A DNA stretch of 64,000 bases. It comes from Halorussus lipolyticus (lineage in GTDB: Archaea > Halobacteriota > Halobacteria > Halobacteriales > Haladaptataceae). Under the pieces are notes generated by a model, which did no database searches, had not been told where the DNA came from, and worked only from the letters and a program-made list of their open reading frames with translations. The position numbers and the translations under genes are program-made. Positions 7,852-16,514 of the stretch are shown here, in pieces (the stretch's first letter is position 1; every line of letters begins with the position of its first letter). The stretch spans positions 1,942,955 through 2,006,954 of the forward strand of contig NZ_CP119804.1 in assembly GCF_029338375.1 (NCBI RefSeq), given 5' to 3'.

Positions 7852-8127
7852 ATGCGCAAACACGCTAGCTGGCTGACCCAGACCGACGAGCGAGTCCTCG
7901 AATTCATCCGCGAACACGGCAACCACCCGCCGACCGCGATTCGGAACCGACTCGCCGAAATCGGCGACGACCTCGACTACTCGGCCAACCACATCGGCAT
8001 GCGATGCCGCGAACTCGACGACTACGGCCTGCTGGAGAACCTCGGCGGCGGCACCTACGCCATCACCGACCTCGGTAAGCAGTTCCTCGACGGCGAGTTC
8101 GACGCCGGCGACATCGAGAGCAACTAA
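7852..8127 (+). CDS. small winged-helix DNA-binding protein
   Basis: 91 aa, one winged helix-turn-helix domain: RVLEFIREHGNHPPTAIRNRLAE (helices 1-2), YSANHIGMRCRELDDYGLLENLG (recognition helix), GGTYAITDLGKQFL (wing). This matches the short haloarchaeal 'PhiH1-repressor-like/MarR-like' regulators, which have no ligand domain. A 98-aa version from ATG 7831 is possible, but the TATA box position argues against it. Its target is unknown; it could be autoregulatory or a global regulator. Confidence 0.75.
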   Translation: MRKHASWLTQTDERVLEFIREHGNHPPTAIRNRLAEIGDDLDYSANHIGMRCRELDDYGLLENLGGGTYAITDLGKQFLDGEFDAGDIESN

Positions 8128-8140
8128 AATCGACCCGCGG

Positions 8141-8145
8141 TTTTT
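8141..8145 (+). terminator. T-tract after the winged-helix gene
   Basis: TTTTT lies 14 nt after the stop codon, preceded by GC-rich CGACCCGCGG. This is the simple U-tract form of archaeal terminator. Confidence 0.4.
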
Positions 8146-8239
8146 CGTCTTGCAGACCGTCCAGAGCGACGACTCCCGACCGACAGTCTCTCGACCGGCC
8201 ACCGTAAGAGCCAATTAGTCACGCGGGGATTTCCGGAGC

Positions 8240-8917
8240 GTGTTCGGAGTAGACGAGGCCGGCAAGGGACCGGTGCTGGGGTCGATGTTCGCCGCCGCGG
8301 TCCAAGTCCCCGACGAGGAGGTCCTGCCCGACGACGTAGACGACTCGAAGAAACTCACCGCGGAGCGCCGCGAGGACATGGCGGCCCGCTTCCGCGAGGA
8401 CGACCGCATCTCGGTCGCTATCGCCGAGATTCCGGTCGCTCGCATCGACGGCGACGAGGACATGAACACCCTCACCGTGGCGGCACACGCCGAGGCCGTG
8501 GTGGGCCTCCTCGGGGAAGGCGGCCTGCCTGACCGCACGCCGGAGGGCATCGCCGACGCTGGCGACACCAGCGAGGCGCGATTCGCCCACCGGGTCGCCG
8601 ACCGGGTGCCCGACGAGATAGATTTGACCGCACAACACGGCGCGGACGAGGACCACGCGGTCGTCGGCGCGGCCAGCGTGGTCGCCAAAGTCGAGCGCGA
8701 CGCCCACGTTTCAGCACTCGCCGACCAGTACCGCGACGAGTTCGGTGAGCGATTCGGCGAGTTGGGGTCGGGCTATCCCCACGATTCGGCCACTCGCGAG
8801 TTTCTGGAGTCGTTCGTGGCCGAACAGGGGTGTCTGCCCGACTGCGCCCGCCGGAGTTGGTCCACCTGCGAGGACGTGCTGGCCGAGGCCGAGCAGTCCG
8901 GACTCGGCGATTTTTGA
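8240..8917 (+). CDS. rnhB: ribonuclease HII
   Basis: 225-aa RNase HII, which removes ribonucleotides and RNA primers from DNA hybrids. The family signature FGVDEAGKGPVLG is at the very N-terminus (Asp5 and Glu6 are metal ligands), followed by DDSKKLTAERRE and a later catalytic Asp in GADEDHAVVGAASVVAKVERD. The only sensible start is GTG at 8240, placing the catalytic Asp at residue 5 as in other archaeal enzymes. The CPDCARRSWSTC region near the C-terminus has three Cys residues. Single gene, plus strand. Confidence 0.93.
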   Translation: MFGVDEAGKGPVLGSMFAAAVQVPDEEVLPDDVDDSKKLTAERREDMAARFREDDRISVAIAEIPVARIDGDEDMNTLTVAAHAEAVVGLLGEGGLPDRTPEGIADAGDTSEARFAHRVADRVPDEIDLTAQHGADEDHAVVGAASVVAKVERDAHVSALADQYRDEFGERFGELGSGYPHDSATREFLESFVAEQGCLPDCARRSWSTCEDVLAEAEQSGLGDF

Positions 8918-9024
8918 GCGCCAGAGTAATCCACCGAGTTCGCAGTTTGAGGGGGTTCGCGCCTGCTACCGGCGAGCGAGGCGAGTTGGTGGAGTCACCG
9001 ATTGCCGACTCACAGGGTGAGAGG

Positions 9025-9333
9025 CTACAACCGACTGCCATCCGGAGAGTACGGGGGTAGCTCCCACTTCAGCAGGAGCGTCCGAACCCCGAGGACGACC
9101 AGCACGACGCCGAAACCGACGAGCGCCGCCGCGGCGGGTGTCCCACCGGCAGTGTTGAGACCGGCCATCGTCAGTCCGGACCCGGCGAAAATTCCCACTC
9201 CGGCGACGAGCGTCCAGAAGATGCGACCAGCGAGCAGTTCGAGTTCTGCGCGAATCGCGCGCCGGACCACGCGGTCCAGTTCTTCGTCGGAGCGGTCGGA
9301 GGGCATGGCCCGGAGTTGTTCGGGTTCGTACAA
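9025..9333 (-). CDS. two-TM hypothetical membrane protein
   Basis: 102 aa. A short acidic/basic N-terminus (SDEELDRVVRRAIRAELELL) is followed by two hydrophobic segments around residues 38-58 and 66-88 joined by a Gly/Ala-rich turn. Met10 is an equally good start. There is no recognisable domain. This kind of protein is common in haloarchaea and unassigned. Confidence 0.55.
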   Translation of the reverse strand: MYEPEQLRAMPSDRSDEELDRVVRRAIRAELELLAGRIFWTLVAGVGIFAGSGLTMAGLNTAGGTPAAAALVGFGVVLVVLGVRTLLLKWELPPYSPDGSRL

Positions 9334-9360
9334 GAAGGTTCGCGTCTAAATCGATAGTCG

Positions 9361-9714
9361 CTACACGTCTCGAAGGCCAAGACTGTATTCGAGAGCAGTA
9401 TCGACTGCAGACATCCGGTCCTCGGGAACTGCCCCAAGATTTTCTCGAACACGGTGCTCGACAGCGACGGTCCGTATTTGACTACAGAGTGCGACCGAGT
9501 CCTCCTGTAGTGGGCTTTCTTCGGCCGCTATTAGGACCTCGAAGGGATACAGTTTTTCGCCGAAGGAGGTCGTAAACGGGACCACAACTGTAGTCGGTGC
9601 ATTTTGGTTTCCGACATCGTTCTGAACGACTAAACACGGACGGGTTCCACGCTGTTCAGACCCACGAGTCGGGTCAAGTTCCACGATTACGATGTCGCCA
9701 CGACGAACCTGCAT
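9361..9714 (-). CDS. mazF: MazF/PemK-like endoribonuclease toxin
   Basis: 117 aa, the complete MazF fold. It opens with RRGDIVIVELDPTRGSEQRGTRPCLVVQ, which includes the Arg-Pro pair of the active site. VVVPFTTSF carries the conserved Thr-Ser, and SVALCSQIRTVAVEH follows. It lies 3 nt downstream of its partner on the same strand. Expected to cleave mRNA at short sequence motifs when the antitoxin is degraded. Base composition is lower in GC than flanking genes. Confidence 0.85.
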   Translation of the reverse strand: MQVRRGDIVIVELDPTRGSEQRGTRPCLVVQNDVGNQNAPTTVVVPFTTSFGEKLYPFEVLIAAEESPLQEDSVALCSQIRTVAVEHRVRENLGAVPEDRMSAVDTALEYSLGLRDV

Positions 9715-9717
9715 TCT

Positions 9718-9978
9718 CTACCAATCCGGAGCATCGCCTAGTTCTTCGTTCGCTTCGCGCGAGACTCCCTCGAACGACTCCGCGATTTGCTGGTCTCGGT
9801 CCGCACGGCGACGGTAGCCCTCTGCGAGTTCATCACGAGTTACGGGTTTCTCGATGACGATTCTATCATCTTCGTCGTGGACTACTACTTCGTCGCCTCC
9901 GTGGATGCCGAACTGTTCTCGAAGCTTTTTGGGAAGCGTTACTTGGCCCCGCTCCCCGACCTTTCGGCGTTCGCTCAT
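9718..9978 (-). CDS. mazE: AbrB/MazE-like antitoxin
   Basis: 86 aa. The N-terminal swapped-hairpin DNA-binding domain RRKVGERGQVTLPKKLREQFGIHGGDEVVVHDED is typical AbrB/SpoVT. The acidic C-terminal tail (residues 50-86, ending EELGDAPDW) is the expected toxin-binding extension. It is first in the operon with mazF. The direct repeats immediately upstream are a probable autoregulatory site. Confidence 0.85.
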   Translation of the reverse strand: MSERRKVGERGQVTLPKKLREQFGIHGGDEVVVHDEDDRIVIEKPVTRDELAEGYRRRADRDQQIAESFEGVSREANEELGDAPDW

Positions 9979-9981
9979 AGA

Positions 9982-10001
9982 GATTCATATGTGATTCATA
10001 T
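9982..10001 (-). promoter_or_regulatory. direct-repeat operator of mazEF
   Basis: GATTCATAT occurs twice (9982-9990 and 9993-10001), an 11-bp centre-to-centre distance equal to one helical turn, ending 3 nt before the mazE start codon. AbrB-type antitoxins bind such sites next to their own start. The operator role is inferred. Confidence 0.5.
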
Positions 10002-10063
10002 CCCTTAGTCTTGCGGTCGGATGACTCCTATCGAGCGAGCAAAGCAAATAGCGGACAAGAATT

Positions 10064-11650
10064 TTACTTGTTCGTCAGCAGACTCCGCAGGATGTCACCG
10101 TAGGCGGGTCGGGTGATGAGGACCCCGATGAGGACGCCGAGGATGGTGATGATGGCGAAGCCCTGCAGGTCCCCGAGCGAGAGGACCGCCAGCGGACTCA
10201 TGGCGATGATGGTCGTCGCGGCGGCCGCACCGATGACCCAGAACGCCTTGCGGAACCGGCTCTGGAACACCCGCGAGGACGACACGTCGCCTTCGGACAT
10301 CACCTCGTCGGCGATGATGATGAGGTCGTCCACCCCGGTCCCGATGACCGCGATGAACCCGGCGATGTGGCTGAGGTCCAGCGGGAGTTGGACCGCGGCG
10401 GCGAACCCGAGGAGGATGACGACTTCGGACAGCGCCGTCACCAGCATCGGGGCCGCGACCTTCGGGTCGCCGTACCGGAGGAACACCACCACGCTGACCG
10501 CGCCGACCGCGACCAATCCGGTGATGAGCGAGTAGAGTTTGAACTCCTCGGCCAGACTCGGCGCGAGGAAGTAGGAGGTACCCTGCTCCATGTTGAGCGA
10601 GGCCGGGAGCGCACCGGCGTTCAGGTGAATCTGAAGCTCACGGGCCTCGGACATGTTCGTCGTACTCATGACGAACTGCGGACTCTGGGTGAACTTCTCT
10701 TGGCGGAAGGTCCCGGCGAGGCGCGACCCCATGTTCGCGGCGTAGACCGTTTCGCCGTCAACCACCGTGTAGAGGCAGTAGCCGGGGTTGTCGGGGGTGG
10801 TCCGCCAGCGACACTGGCCGACGCCCTCGGTGACGAAGCCGAAGTTTCGCATCGCGTTCGAGAAGTTCTCGGCGGCCTCCTGATTCAGGACCACGGGGAC
10901 GTTCGGACCGAGACCTTGGGTCTCCTCGGCGGTCCCGATACTGCTGAAGTCGCCCTGCGAGAGGAGCGGCACGCGCTTGTACTGAGTGCCGTTCCCGGTC
11001 TGATTCTGGGCCGGGAAGCCAGCGACGACTTGGACCTGTCCGCGCTCGGTCACGAGTTCCTCGACCTCGCTCTGGTTGGTGTTGGGCATCTCGATGACCA
11101 CGAAGTGCTGGCCGTCAGCGGTCTCGACCTGCTGGACGCGACCGCCCGAGAGGCCGGCCTTCGAAATCTTGTCGCGTAGGATGCGGACCACCGTGTTTCG
11201 GGTCTGCTCGGTGACGCCGGGTCGGATAGTCTCGTAACTGTATCCGGACGCTTCGAGCGCCGCGCCGAGTTCGTCCTCGGTGACGTTGTTACTGAAGACC
11301 TCGACGGTCGTGGTCTCGTTGCGCGCGGTGGCGAGGCGCACGGTCACGTCGGCCGCACTCACGTCCGAGAGGTTGCCGGCGACTCGCTTCTCGATGGTCC
11401 CGCCAGCGGTCCGGGACGGTACCTCGACGTTTTCGGCGGTCACGCCGTCTACCGGCGCTCGGATTCGGGTGCCGCCCGAGAGTTCGAGACCGAACTTGAG
11501 GTTGGTCGGGCCACCGCTTTCCTCCTCGACGACTGCGCCATTACTGCCGGTGCTGTCGCCGCCGACACCGGGAGAGAACATTGCGAACGTGCTGACGACG
11601 AGGAAGACGGCGAGCAGGATGACCCGCCAGTTGTCGCGGATGTCCATCAC
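10064..11650 (-). CDS. secD: protein translocase subunit SecD
   Basis: 528-aa RND-type membrane protein that works with SecF to drive Sec-dependent export using the ion gradient. It has one N-terminal TM, then FGLELSGGTRIRAPVDG (the SecD D1 signature). A large extracytoplasmic P1-like domain spans about residues 60-360. Five TMs close the protein, including the GVDDLIIIADEV region in which RND proteins carry charged residues. The gene starts inside the last 4 nt of secF, so the two are translationally coupled. Length is normal for haloarchaea. Confidence 0.93.
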   Translation of the reverse strand: MMDIRDNWRVILLAVFLVVSTFAMFSPGVGGDSTGSNGAVVEEESGGPTNLKFGLELSGGTRIRAPVDGVTAENVEVPSRTAGGTIEKRVAGNLSDVSAADVTVRLATARNETTTVEVFSNNVTEDELGAALEASGYSYETIRPGVTEQTRNTVVRILRDKISKAGLSGGRVQQVETADGQHFVVIEMPNTNQSEVEELVTERGQVQVVAGFPAQNQTGNGTQYKRVPLLSQGDFSSIGTAEETQGLGPNVPVVLNQEAAENFSNAMRNFGFVTEGVGQCRWRTTPDNPGYCLYTVVDGETVYAANMGSRLAGTFRQEKFTQSPQFVMSTTNMSEARELQIHLNAGALPASLNMEQGTSYFLAPSLAEEFKLYSLITGLVAVGAVSVVVFLRYGDPKVAAPMLVTALSEVVILLGFAAAVQLPLDLSHIAGFIAVIGTGVDDLIIIADEVMSEGDVSSSRVFQSRFRKAFWVIGAAAATTIIAMSPLAVLSLGDLQGFAIITILGVLIGVLITRPAYGDILRSLLTNK

Positions 11651-12528
11651 TTGGCCACCCCCTCGTACTTGTACCAGCGAAGTAGACTGAGGTTGAGCAT
11701 GTAGGTGTTCATCAGGTCAGTTGCGAGGCCGAGGACGAGGACGACGCCGATGGACGCCAGCAGGTCGATGCCGAACAGGTAGGCGACGAACGACATCACC
11801 GCCATCGCCGACAGCGACGTAACTGTCATCGTCACACCGGTCCGCATCGCGCGGTGGGTGGACTCGTAGAAGCCCCCGGACCGCCGGAGGATGTGGTTGT
11901 TCAGTAGGATGTCGGAGTCCACCGAGTAACCGATGAGCATCAGCAGGGCCGCGACGGTACCCAGCGACAGCGGGATGCCGACGAGGTTCATCACCGCGAC
12001 CGGAATCATGATGTCACTGAACGCTGAGATGACCACCGCGATGGAGGGCACGAACGTCCGGAACATCAGGAAGACGAGGACGCTCATCCCGACGAACGCC
12101 AGTCCGACGCCCATCAGCGCGAGGCGCTGAGTGGATTCGCCGAAACTCGCCGACGTGCCCTGCACGGACTTCACGATGTCGGCCTGCGACTGGCCCTGCG
12201 CGGGCTGTAAGTTGTTTCTGGCCTGTTGGGCGATGCTCTGGGCCTCCGGTCCGAACGTCACGATGTACGTGTTCTGAGCAGTTTGAACGGGCGTAACTGT
12301 TGCTTCTGAACTAAACGCAGCTGGAATTTCGGAGGGCGATGTCGATGTCTGAACTCGTAGCTCCGTGCCACCAGTAAACTCCATACCGAGTCGTACCGGT
12401 GCGCCGGTGAAGACGTACCACCCAATGATGACCAACAGCGCGACGGCGAGAACCGCGAGCGGTATCGCCACCAACTGCCGGTTGGTGTACTGGGTGTAGT
12501 CCACCTCCGGCACTTCGAAGGCTACCAT
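11647..12528 (-). CDS. secF: protein translocase subunit SecF
   Basis: 293-aa partner of SecD. TM1 near residues 20-43 is followed by RLGMEFTGGTELRV (the SecF signature), a short extracytoplasmic domain, and five TMs with the conserved MLIGYSVDSDILLNNHILR segment. It is the first gene of the secF-secD operon. The TATA/AT-rich region at 12590-12665 lies between it and the divergent Cys-rich peptide gene. Confidence 0.93.
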   Translation of the reverse strand: MVAFEVPEVDYTQYTNRQLVAIPLAVLAVALLVIIGWYVFTGAPVRLGMEFTGGTELRVQTSTSPSEIPAAFSSEATVTPVQTAQNTYIVTFGPEAQSIAQQARNNLQPAQGQSQADIVKSVQGTSASFGESTQRLALMGVGLAFVGMSVLVFLMFRTFVPSIAVVISAFSDIMIPVAVMNLVGIPLSLGTVAALLMLIGYSVDSDILLNNHILRRSGGFYESTHRAMRTGVTMTVTSLSAMAVMSFVAYLFGIDLLASIGVVLVLGLATDLMNTYMLNLSLLRWYKYEGVAK

Positions 12529-12701
12529 ATGGGTGAGAAATGAGGTGGGGCCGTGAATAAGTGTTCTTATCCATCTTGTTCAGTAGACCAATCTGAGAAT
12601 AACTAGAAGTCGTTACTTTCACCTTTTATATATTATATTTTATATTACTTATAATATAAAATATAGTAAAGTTCAAATTATTGTATGTAATTTACACGTA
12701 T

Positions 12702-13367
12702 ATGTCTGAAGAAGACAAAGTGAGCAAACGGCGTGCGCTACAAGCAGTTGGACAGTCTCAACAAACGAGTCAAGGAGAAGGAACTGAGCGGCGAGGAATA
12801 TTAAAGGGAGCTGCGACGAGTCTGTTGGGAATTACAGCCTCGTTACTCGGGGTCTCCGATACGGGAAGTGCAACTGGTCAAAAAGACTTCGACACACAGC
12901 CTTTAGAGGTTAATCCGAGACGTGCCCAAGAAGCTATAAAAGGAGTCAACCAACAGTTGTTAGATGCTTTAGTTGCCGATGGGCACATTTCTGAACCGTC
13001 GGCCAACATCTTCCCCGCCCACAAAATGTCAAATAAAGAATACGCCGGAGGTGTGGAACGGCTTTTAGCTGGGGAAATTGACCAACGGATTTTCCACAAG
13101 CAAACGAATCAGGGAGGCCGATTGTCGCTTAATGTTCCCACTGGGGAGCATTCACCCTTTGCGGTATTTCACCCAAAGGATGGGTCAAATCGGGTCTTCT
13201 ATGATGCCAAAGGTAATAAGGAGGAAATTTCTACCTCTGACCACTGTAACGGGTGTTGGTGTACGTGGGATGCTGCTTGTGTTGGCGATGCATGGGTTTG
13301 TGATGAACATTGTCCGAATTGCTGGGTAGGTGATTGTCAAACGGTCAAATATGGCTGCGGATGTTGA
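12702..13367 (+). CDS. Tat-exported Cys-rich peptide precursor, halocin-like
   Basis: 221-aa precursor that I do not recognise as a named family. After a 27-residue polar leader comes a twin-arginine signal (ERRGILKGAATSLLG) with a hydrophobic core ending ATG-Q near residue 65. A polar pro-region follows up to about residue 180. The last ~42 residues are a compact Cys-rich module with 10 Cys, including CNGCWC and CPNCW, ending CGC. This layout (Tat signal, long pro-region, Cys-rich C-terminus) parallels halocin C8 precursors, where the C-terminal peptide is the antibiotic; identity here is inference. GC is much lower than in the neighbours and the upstream 100 bp are almost pure A/T. The ATG at 12702 is preferred over a TTG at 12681. 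Confidence 0.6.
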   Translation: MSEEDKVSKRRALQAVGQSQQTSQGEGTERRGILKGAATSLLGITASLLGVSDTGSATGQKDFDTQPLEVNPRRAQEAIKGVNQQLLDALVADGHISEPSANIFPAHKMSNKEYAGGVERLLAGEIDQRIFHKQTNQGGRLSLNVPTGEHSPFAVFHPKDGSNRVFYDAKGNKEEISTSDHCNGCWCTWDAACVGDAWVCDEHCPNCWVGDCQTVKYGCGC

Positions 13368-13438
13368 AATTGTGATTTTGGCCCAATAAACAACCTCTAA
13401 TAGCAGGACACTATACTTTTGGTAGGGTAGCGTTGTGG

Positions 13439-13446
13439 CTTTATAA
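13439..13446 (+). promoter_or_regulatory. TATA box for the gene at 13468
   Basis: CTTTATAA centred about 26 nt before the ATG at 13468, the classic spacing for a leaderless haloarchaeal transcript. Confidence 0.6.
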
Positions 13447-13467
13447 CTAGAACACGAACCACGAGTC

Positions 13468-13833
13468 ATGGGACGTGGAAACAAGGATAAGGACCTGAGT
13501 CAGCGACACGACGACCTCACGCCGGCCGAGCGAGTCGTGGTCTCCTACCCCGAGGACCTGAGCGAGTGGGGTCGGTTCCAAGTCGAGAAACCGTCGTTCG
13601 TGGCCTACCTCCGGAAGACAAAGACCGACAGGGTGCGGCAGGGCGACGTGTGGGAGGAGTTCGTCGGCGTCGGGTGCTGTGGCAGTACCTTGGACGTGCC
13701 CCTCCGGGTCGAGCGAATCGAGGGCGGCGAGACGCTCGGTCCCGACACGCGAGTCGAGTGGGAGGTCCGGGACGCCTGCGGGATTCAGGGTGGCTGGCAG
13801 GTCCAGAGCGAGGGCGGACCGAACGCTATCTAA
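13468..13833 (+). CDS. conserved haloarchaeal hypothetical protein
   Basis: 121-aa soluble protein. It begins with a charged MGRGNKDKDLSQRHD segment. A beta-rich core follows, containing GRFQVEKPSFVAYLRKTKTDRVRQG and a notable VGVGCCGSTLDVP motif with adjacent Cys residues, and it ends GIQGGWQVQSEG. I cannot assign a function. The double Cys could bind metal or be redox-active, but there is no second Cys pair. A leaderless promoter sits directly upstream. Confidence 0.65.
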   Translation: MGRGNKDKDLSQRHDDLTPAERVVVSYPEDLSEWGRFQVEKPSFVAYLRKTKTDRVRQGDVWEEFVGVGCCGSTLDVPLRVERIEGGETLGPDTRVEWEVRDACGIQGGWQVQSEGGPNAI

Positions 13834-13863
13834 GCGAGCGCGCGCCGTCTCTCCGTCACCTGT

Positions 13864-14343
13864 TTACGGCATGTAGCGCACGCTGACGACGCCCTCGTCG
13901 GACCGGACCTCGACCCGCGAGACGCCGAGGCGGGCCGCCCGCGAGAGGGTGCCCTCGTCGTCCAGCACGTCGGTCACCGCGTCGTCGGTGTCCTCGGGCG
14001 GGACGGTCAGGACGTGAATCTCGCCCTCGCCGGCGCGCTCGGTCCGGGCGACTTCGCCCACGTCCTGCTCGTCGGCGAGGTCCCGCTCTTGGGTGGTCGG
14101 CGGCTCGTCGCTCCGCTCGGTCGAGAGTTGGCGGCGCTCCTCGACTTCCAGCACCGACCACGTGAGGTTCATCGGCGGGTCGGGCGCGACGGTGGCCTCG
14201 ACGGCGTCGTCCTCCTCGACGCCGGGGTTCGAGGACAGGGTGTGGACCTGCCCGTCGTGAACGTCCTTCAGGACCGCCGAGTCGCCCTCGGCGTGGGTGA
14301 CGAGGAAGGTACTGGTCTTCTCGTCGGGGTCGGAATCAGACAT
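13864..14343 (-). CDS. DUF5812-like haloarchaeal protein
   Basis: 159-aa, very acidic. The N-terminal STFLVTHAEGDSAVLKDVHDGQVHTLSSNPG and the following beta-rich region resemble a small OB-like or SH3-like module that I recall as DUF5812 in haloarchaea. The C-terminal half (GEIHVLTVPPEDTDDAVTDVLDDE, then RVEVRSDEGVVSVRY) is a second alpha/beta unit. Cytosolic, function unknown. ATG at 14341-14343. Confidence 0.6.
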   Translation of the reverse strand: MSDSDPDEKTSTFLVTHAEGDSAVLKDVHDGQVHTLSSNPGVEEDDAVEATVAPDPPMNLTWSVLEVEERRQLSTERSDEPPTTQERDLADEQDVGEVARTERAGEGEIHVLTVPPEDTDDAVTDVLDDEGTLSRAARLGVSRVEVRSDEGVVSVRYMP

Positions 14344-14421
14344 GGCCGCGGATAGGAGGCCCGCGCTTTTCTCGGTTGCGTTCCCGGTCGGGACGACCGC
14401 GTTGGCTTGAGAACAGGCGGT

Positions 14422-14967
14422 TCACCCGGCGAACCGATGGACAACCAGCACGAGCGCCGCGGCGACCAGCGGCGGCGCGACGGCGTAGATGGACGGGACC
14501 GAGTAGAGCAAATCGACCGCGGGCGCGAGGAGCGCAGGCGGGGCCTCGCGTTGCTCGGGCGGCGCGGAAATCAACAGCGAGACGTACAGCGACAGGACGA
14601 ACAGGTACCCCGCCAGCGCGAGCGAGGCGTCGGCGCGGGCGGTGGCGGTTCCGCGGGCGTGCCGCTGGCCAGCGGAAAGCACCGGGGCGGCCAGCGCGAC
14701 CAGCAAGAGGACCCCGCCCACGATGAGGAAGGCCCGCGAGAAGGTGGCGAGTTCGGACCCGCCGGCCGTGTTCAGCACCCAGACCGGGAGCGCCAGCAGG
14801 AGCAGGAGCGCCAGCACGCCGCCAAGAAAAAGGCTCACGACCACGTAGGATTTGAGCAGTCGGGACTCAGTGTCGGCGTAGGCCCGGCGGAACGACCCCG
14901 CGACGAGGCTACGGGACTCCTCGGTCCGCGGCGCGTCGGGTTCGGTTCCCGTCTCTGCGTCGGCCAT
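14422..14967 (-). CDS. four-TM hypothetical membrane protein
   Basis: 181 aa from the ATG at 14965-14967. Residues 1-30 are acidic and cytosolic. Four hydrophobic segments follow at about 44-68, 78-98, 111-132 and 155-178. No motif recognised. A longer in-frame extension to 15039 is open but has non-coding composition. The gene is divergent from pgi across a 188-bp AT-rich gap. Confidence 0.55.
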   Translation of the reverse strand: MADAETGTEPDAPRTEESRSLVAGSFRRAYADTESRLLKSYVVVSLFLGGVLALLLLLALPVWVLNTAGGSELATFSRAFLIVGGVLLLVALAAPVLSAGQRHARGTATARADASLALAGYLFVLSLYVSLLISAPPEQREAPPALLAPAVDLLYSVPSIYAVAPPLVAAALVLVVHRFAG

Positions 14968-15155
14968 CTCGTTCGGAGGTTGGGAAGGAGGGGACAAAAG
15001 GGGTGCGATGAGAGACATCGGCTGTGGAAATATTTTCAATTATTAAATATTTGTATTTCGTTGTTTAGGACCTTTTTTTGTTTCTCTCCGAGGAGGGAGG
15101 CCGTTCGAGGGGAGAAGCAACCATTTAGTTGCGCGCCGCCGCCGATACGAACAAC

Positions 15156-16448
15156 ATGCGAGTAGACCTCGGTAACGCACTCTCGGAGGTCGCCGACCCC
15201 GGCCTCTCCCGCACCGACCTCGACGAGTTGGACGAGCGAGTCGCCGACGCCCACGAGCGCATCGAGCGCGGCATGGCCGACGCCGAACACGGTTACGCCG
15301 CGCTGAACCTGCCCGAGACGGCGGACCCCGACGAAATCCGGTCCGCGGTCGAACCCTTCGCCGACGCCGAGGCCGTCCTGACCGTCGGCATCGGCGGGTC
15401 CGCGCTCGGCGCGGCCACCCTCGCCCACGGCCTGCCCTCCGAGACGGACGCCTACTTCCTCGACAACGTGGACCCCGAACACGTCTCCCGATTGCTCGAT
15501 TCGCTCCCGCTGGATTCGACCGCGGTCAACGTCGTCTCTCGGTCGGGAACCACCGCCGAGACGCTGGCCAACTTCCTCGTCGTGCGCGAGGAGATGGAGC
15601 AGGCGGGCGTCGATTGGACCGACCGGACGTTCGTCACGACCGGCCAGCAAGGCAATCTCCGGAATCTGGCAGAGAAAGAGGACCTGCCCGCTCTCGACGT
15701 GCCCGAGGGAGTCCCCGGACGGTTCTCGGTCCTCTCGACGGTGGGACTGGCGTGTGCCGAAATTTGCGGCCACGACCTCGACGCGATTCTGGCGGGCGCG
15801 GCCGACGAGGCCGACCGCCTCTCGGGGTCGCTCTACGACTCGCCGGCCTACGCCTACGGTGCAGTCTCCTACGCCCTCGAGGAGCGCGGCGCAGGGGTCA
15901 ACGCGATGATGCCCTACGCCGAGTCGCTGGAGACCTTCGCCGAGTGGTTCGCCCAGTTGTGGGCCGAAAGTTTAGGCAAGGACGGCAGAGGACAGACCCC
16001 GGCCCGCGCACTCGGCGCGACCGACCAGCACTCCCAACTCCAACTCTACCGGGCCGGCCCGCGCGACAAGATGGTCACGCTCGTCCGGCCGGAATCGCGC
16101 GCCGACCGCGACATCCCCGCCACCGACCTTGAGGGCCTCTCGTACCTCGGCGGGTCGTCGCTCGGCGACCTGCTGGACGCCGAGTTCGAGGCCACCGAGG
16201 CCAGTCTCGCCGCCGCGGGGCAACCGAACGTTCGAGTCGAAATCGACCGCGTGGACGAGCGCAGTCTGGGCGAACTCCTCTACGGCATGGAGGCCGCCTG
16301 CGTTCTCTACGGCGAACTCGCCGAAATCTCGACGTTCACTCAGCCAGCGGTCGAGTGGGGTAAAAGGGCCGCGAGAGGACTCCTCGGCGGCGGCGACTTC
16401 GAGGAGGCCGACGCGGTGGCCGAGAAGACCACGCTGACGGTCGAGTAG
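15156..16448 (+). CDS. pgi: glucose-6-phosphate isomerase
   Basis: 430-aa phosphoglucose isomerase interconverting glucose-6-P and fructose-6-P in gluconeogenesis and the haloarchaeal carbohydrate pathways. Sugar-phosphate-binding motifs VGIGGSALGA and VVSRSGTTAETL are both present. A later FAEWFAQLWAESLGKDG carries the catalytic Glu region, and GATDQHSQLQLYRAGP the His region. ATTTAG near 15123-15128 is about 30 nt before the ATG and could be the TATA box. Monocistronic. Confidence 0.93.
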   Translation: MRVDLGNALSEVADPGLSRTDLDELDERVADAHERIERGMADAEHGYAALNLPETADPDEIRSAVEPFADAEAVLTVGIGGSALGAATLAHGLPSETDAYFLDNVDPEHVSRLLDSLPLDSTAVNVVSRSGTTAETLANFLVVREEMEQAGVDWTDRTFVTTGQQGNLRNLAEKEDLPALDVPEGVPGRFSVLSTVGLACAEICGHDLDAILAGAADEADRLSGSLYDSPAYAYGAVSYALEERGAGVNAMMPYAESLETFAEWFAQLWAESLGKDGRGQTPARALGATDQHSQLQLYRAGPRDKMVTLVRPESRADRDIPATDLEGLSYLGGSSLGDLLDAEFEATEASLAAAGQPNVRVEIDRVDERSLGELLYGMEAACVLYGELAEISTFTQPAVEWGKRAARGLLGGGDFEEADAVAEKTTLTVE

Positions 16449-16514
16449 GGGAGATAGAACAAAACTTTTGACACCTTGTCGAGTAGCGTGGAGGGCCGAC
16501 AACCGCCCTGAACG

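Noticed and set aside
5876..10001. A single defence island formed by the two toxin-antitoxin pairs
   Set aside because: The pairs are separated by housekeeping and conserved genes (RNase HII, small haloarchaeal proteins) with normal composition; they look like independent insertions.
14968..15039. Extension of the four-TM protein to an ATG at 15039
   Set aside because: The added residues are low-complexity Pro/Ser and run into the AT-rich divergent promoter. The Met at 14967 starts the normal acidic N-terminus.
15073..15079. T7 tract as a terminator
   Set aside because: It lies between divergent genes, so no plus-strand transcript should end there; more likely part of a promoter region.
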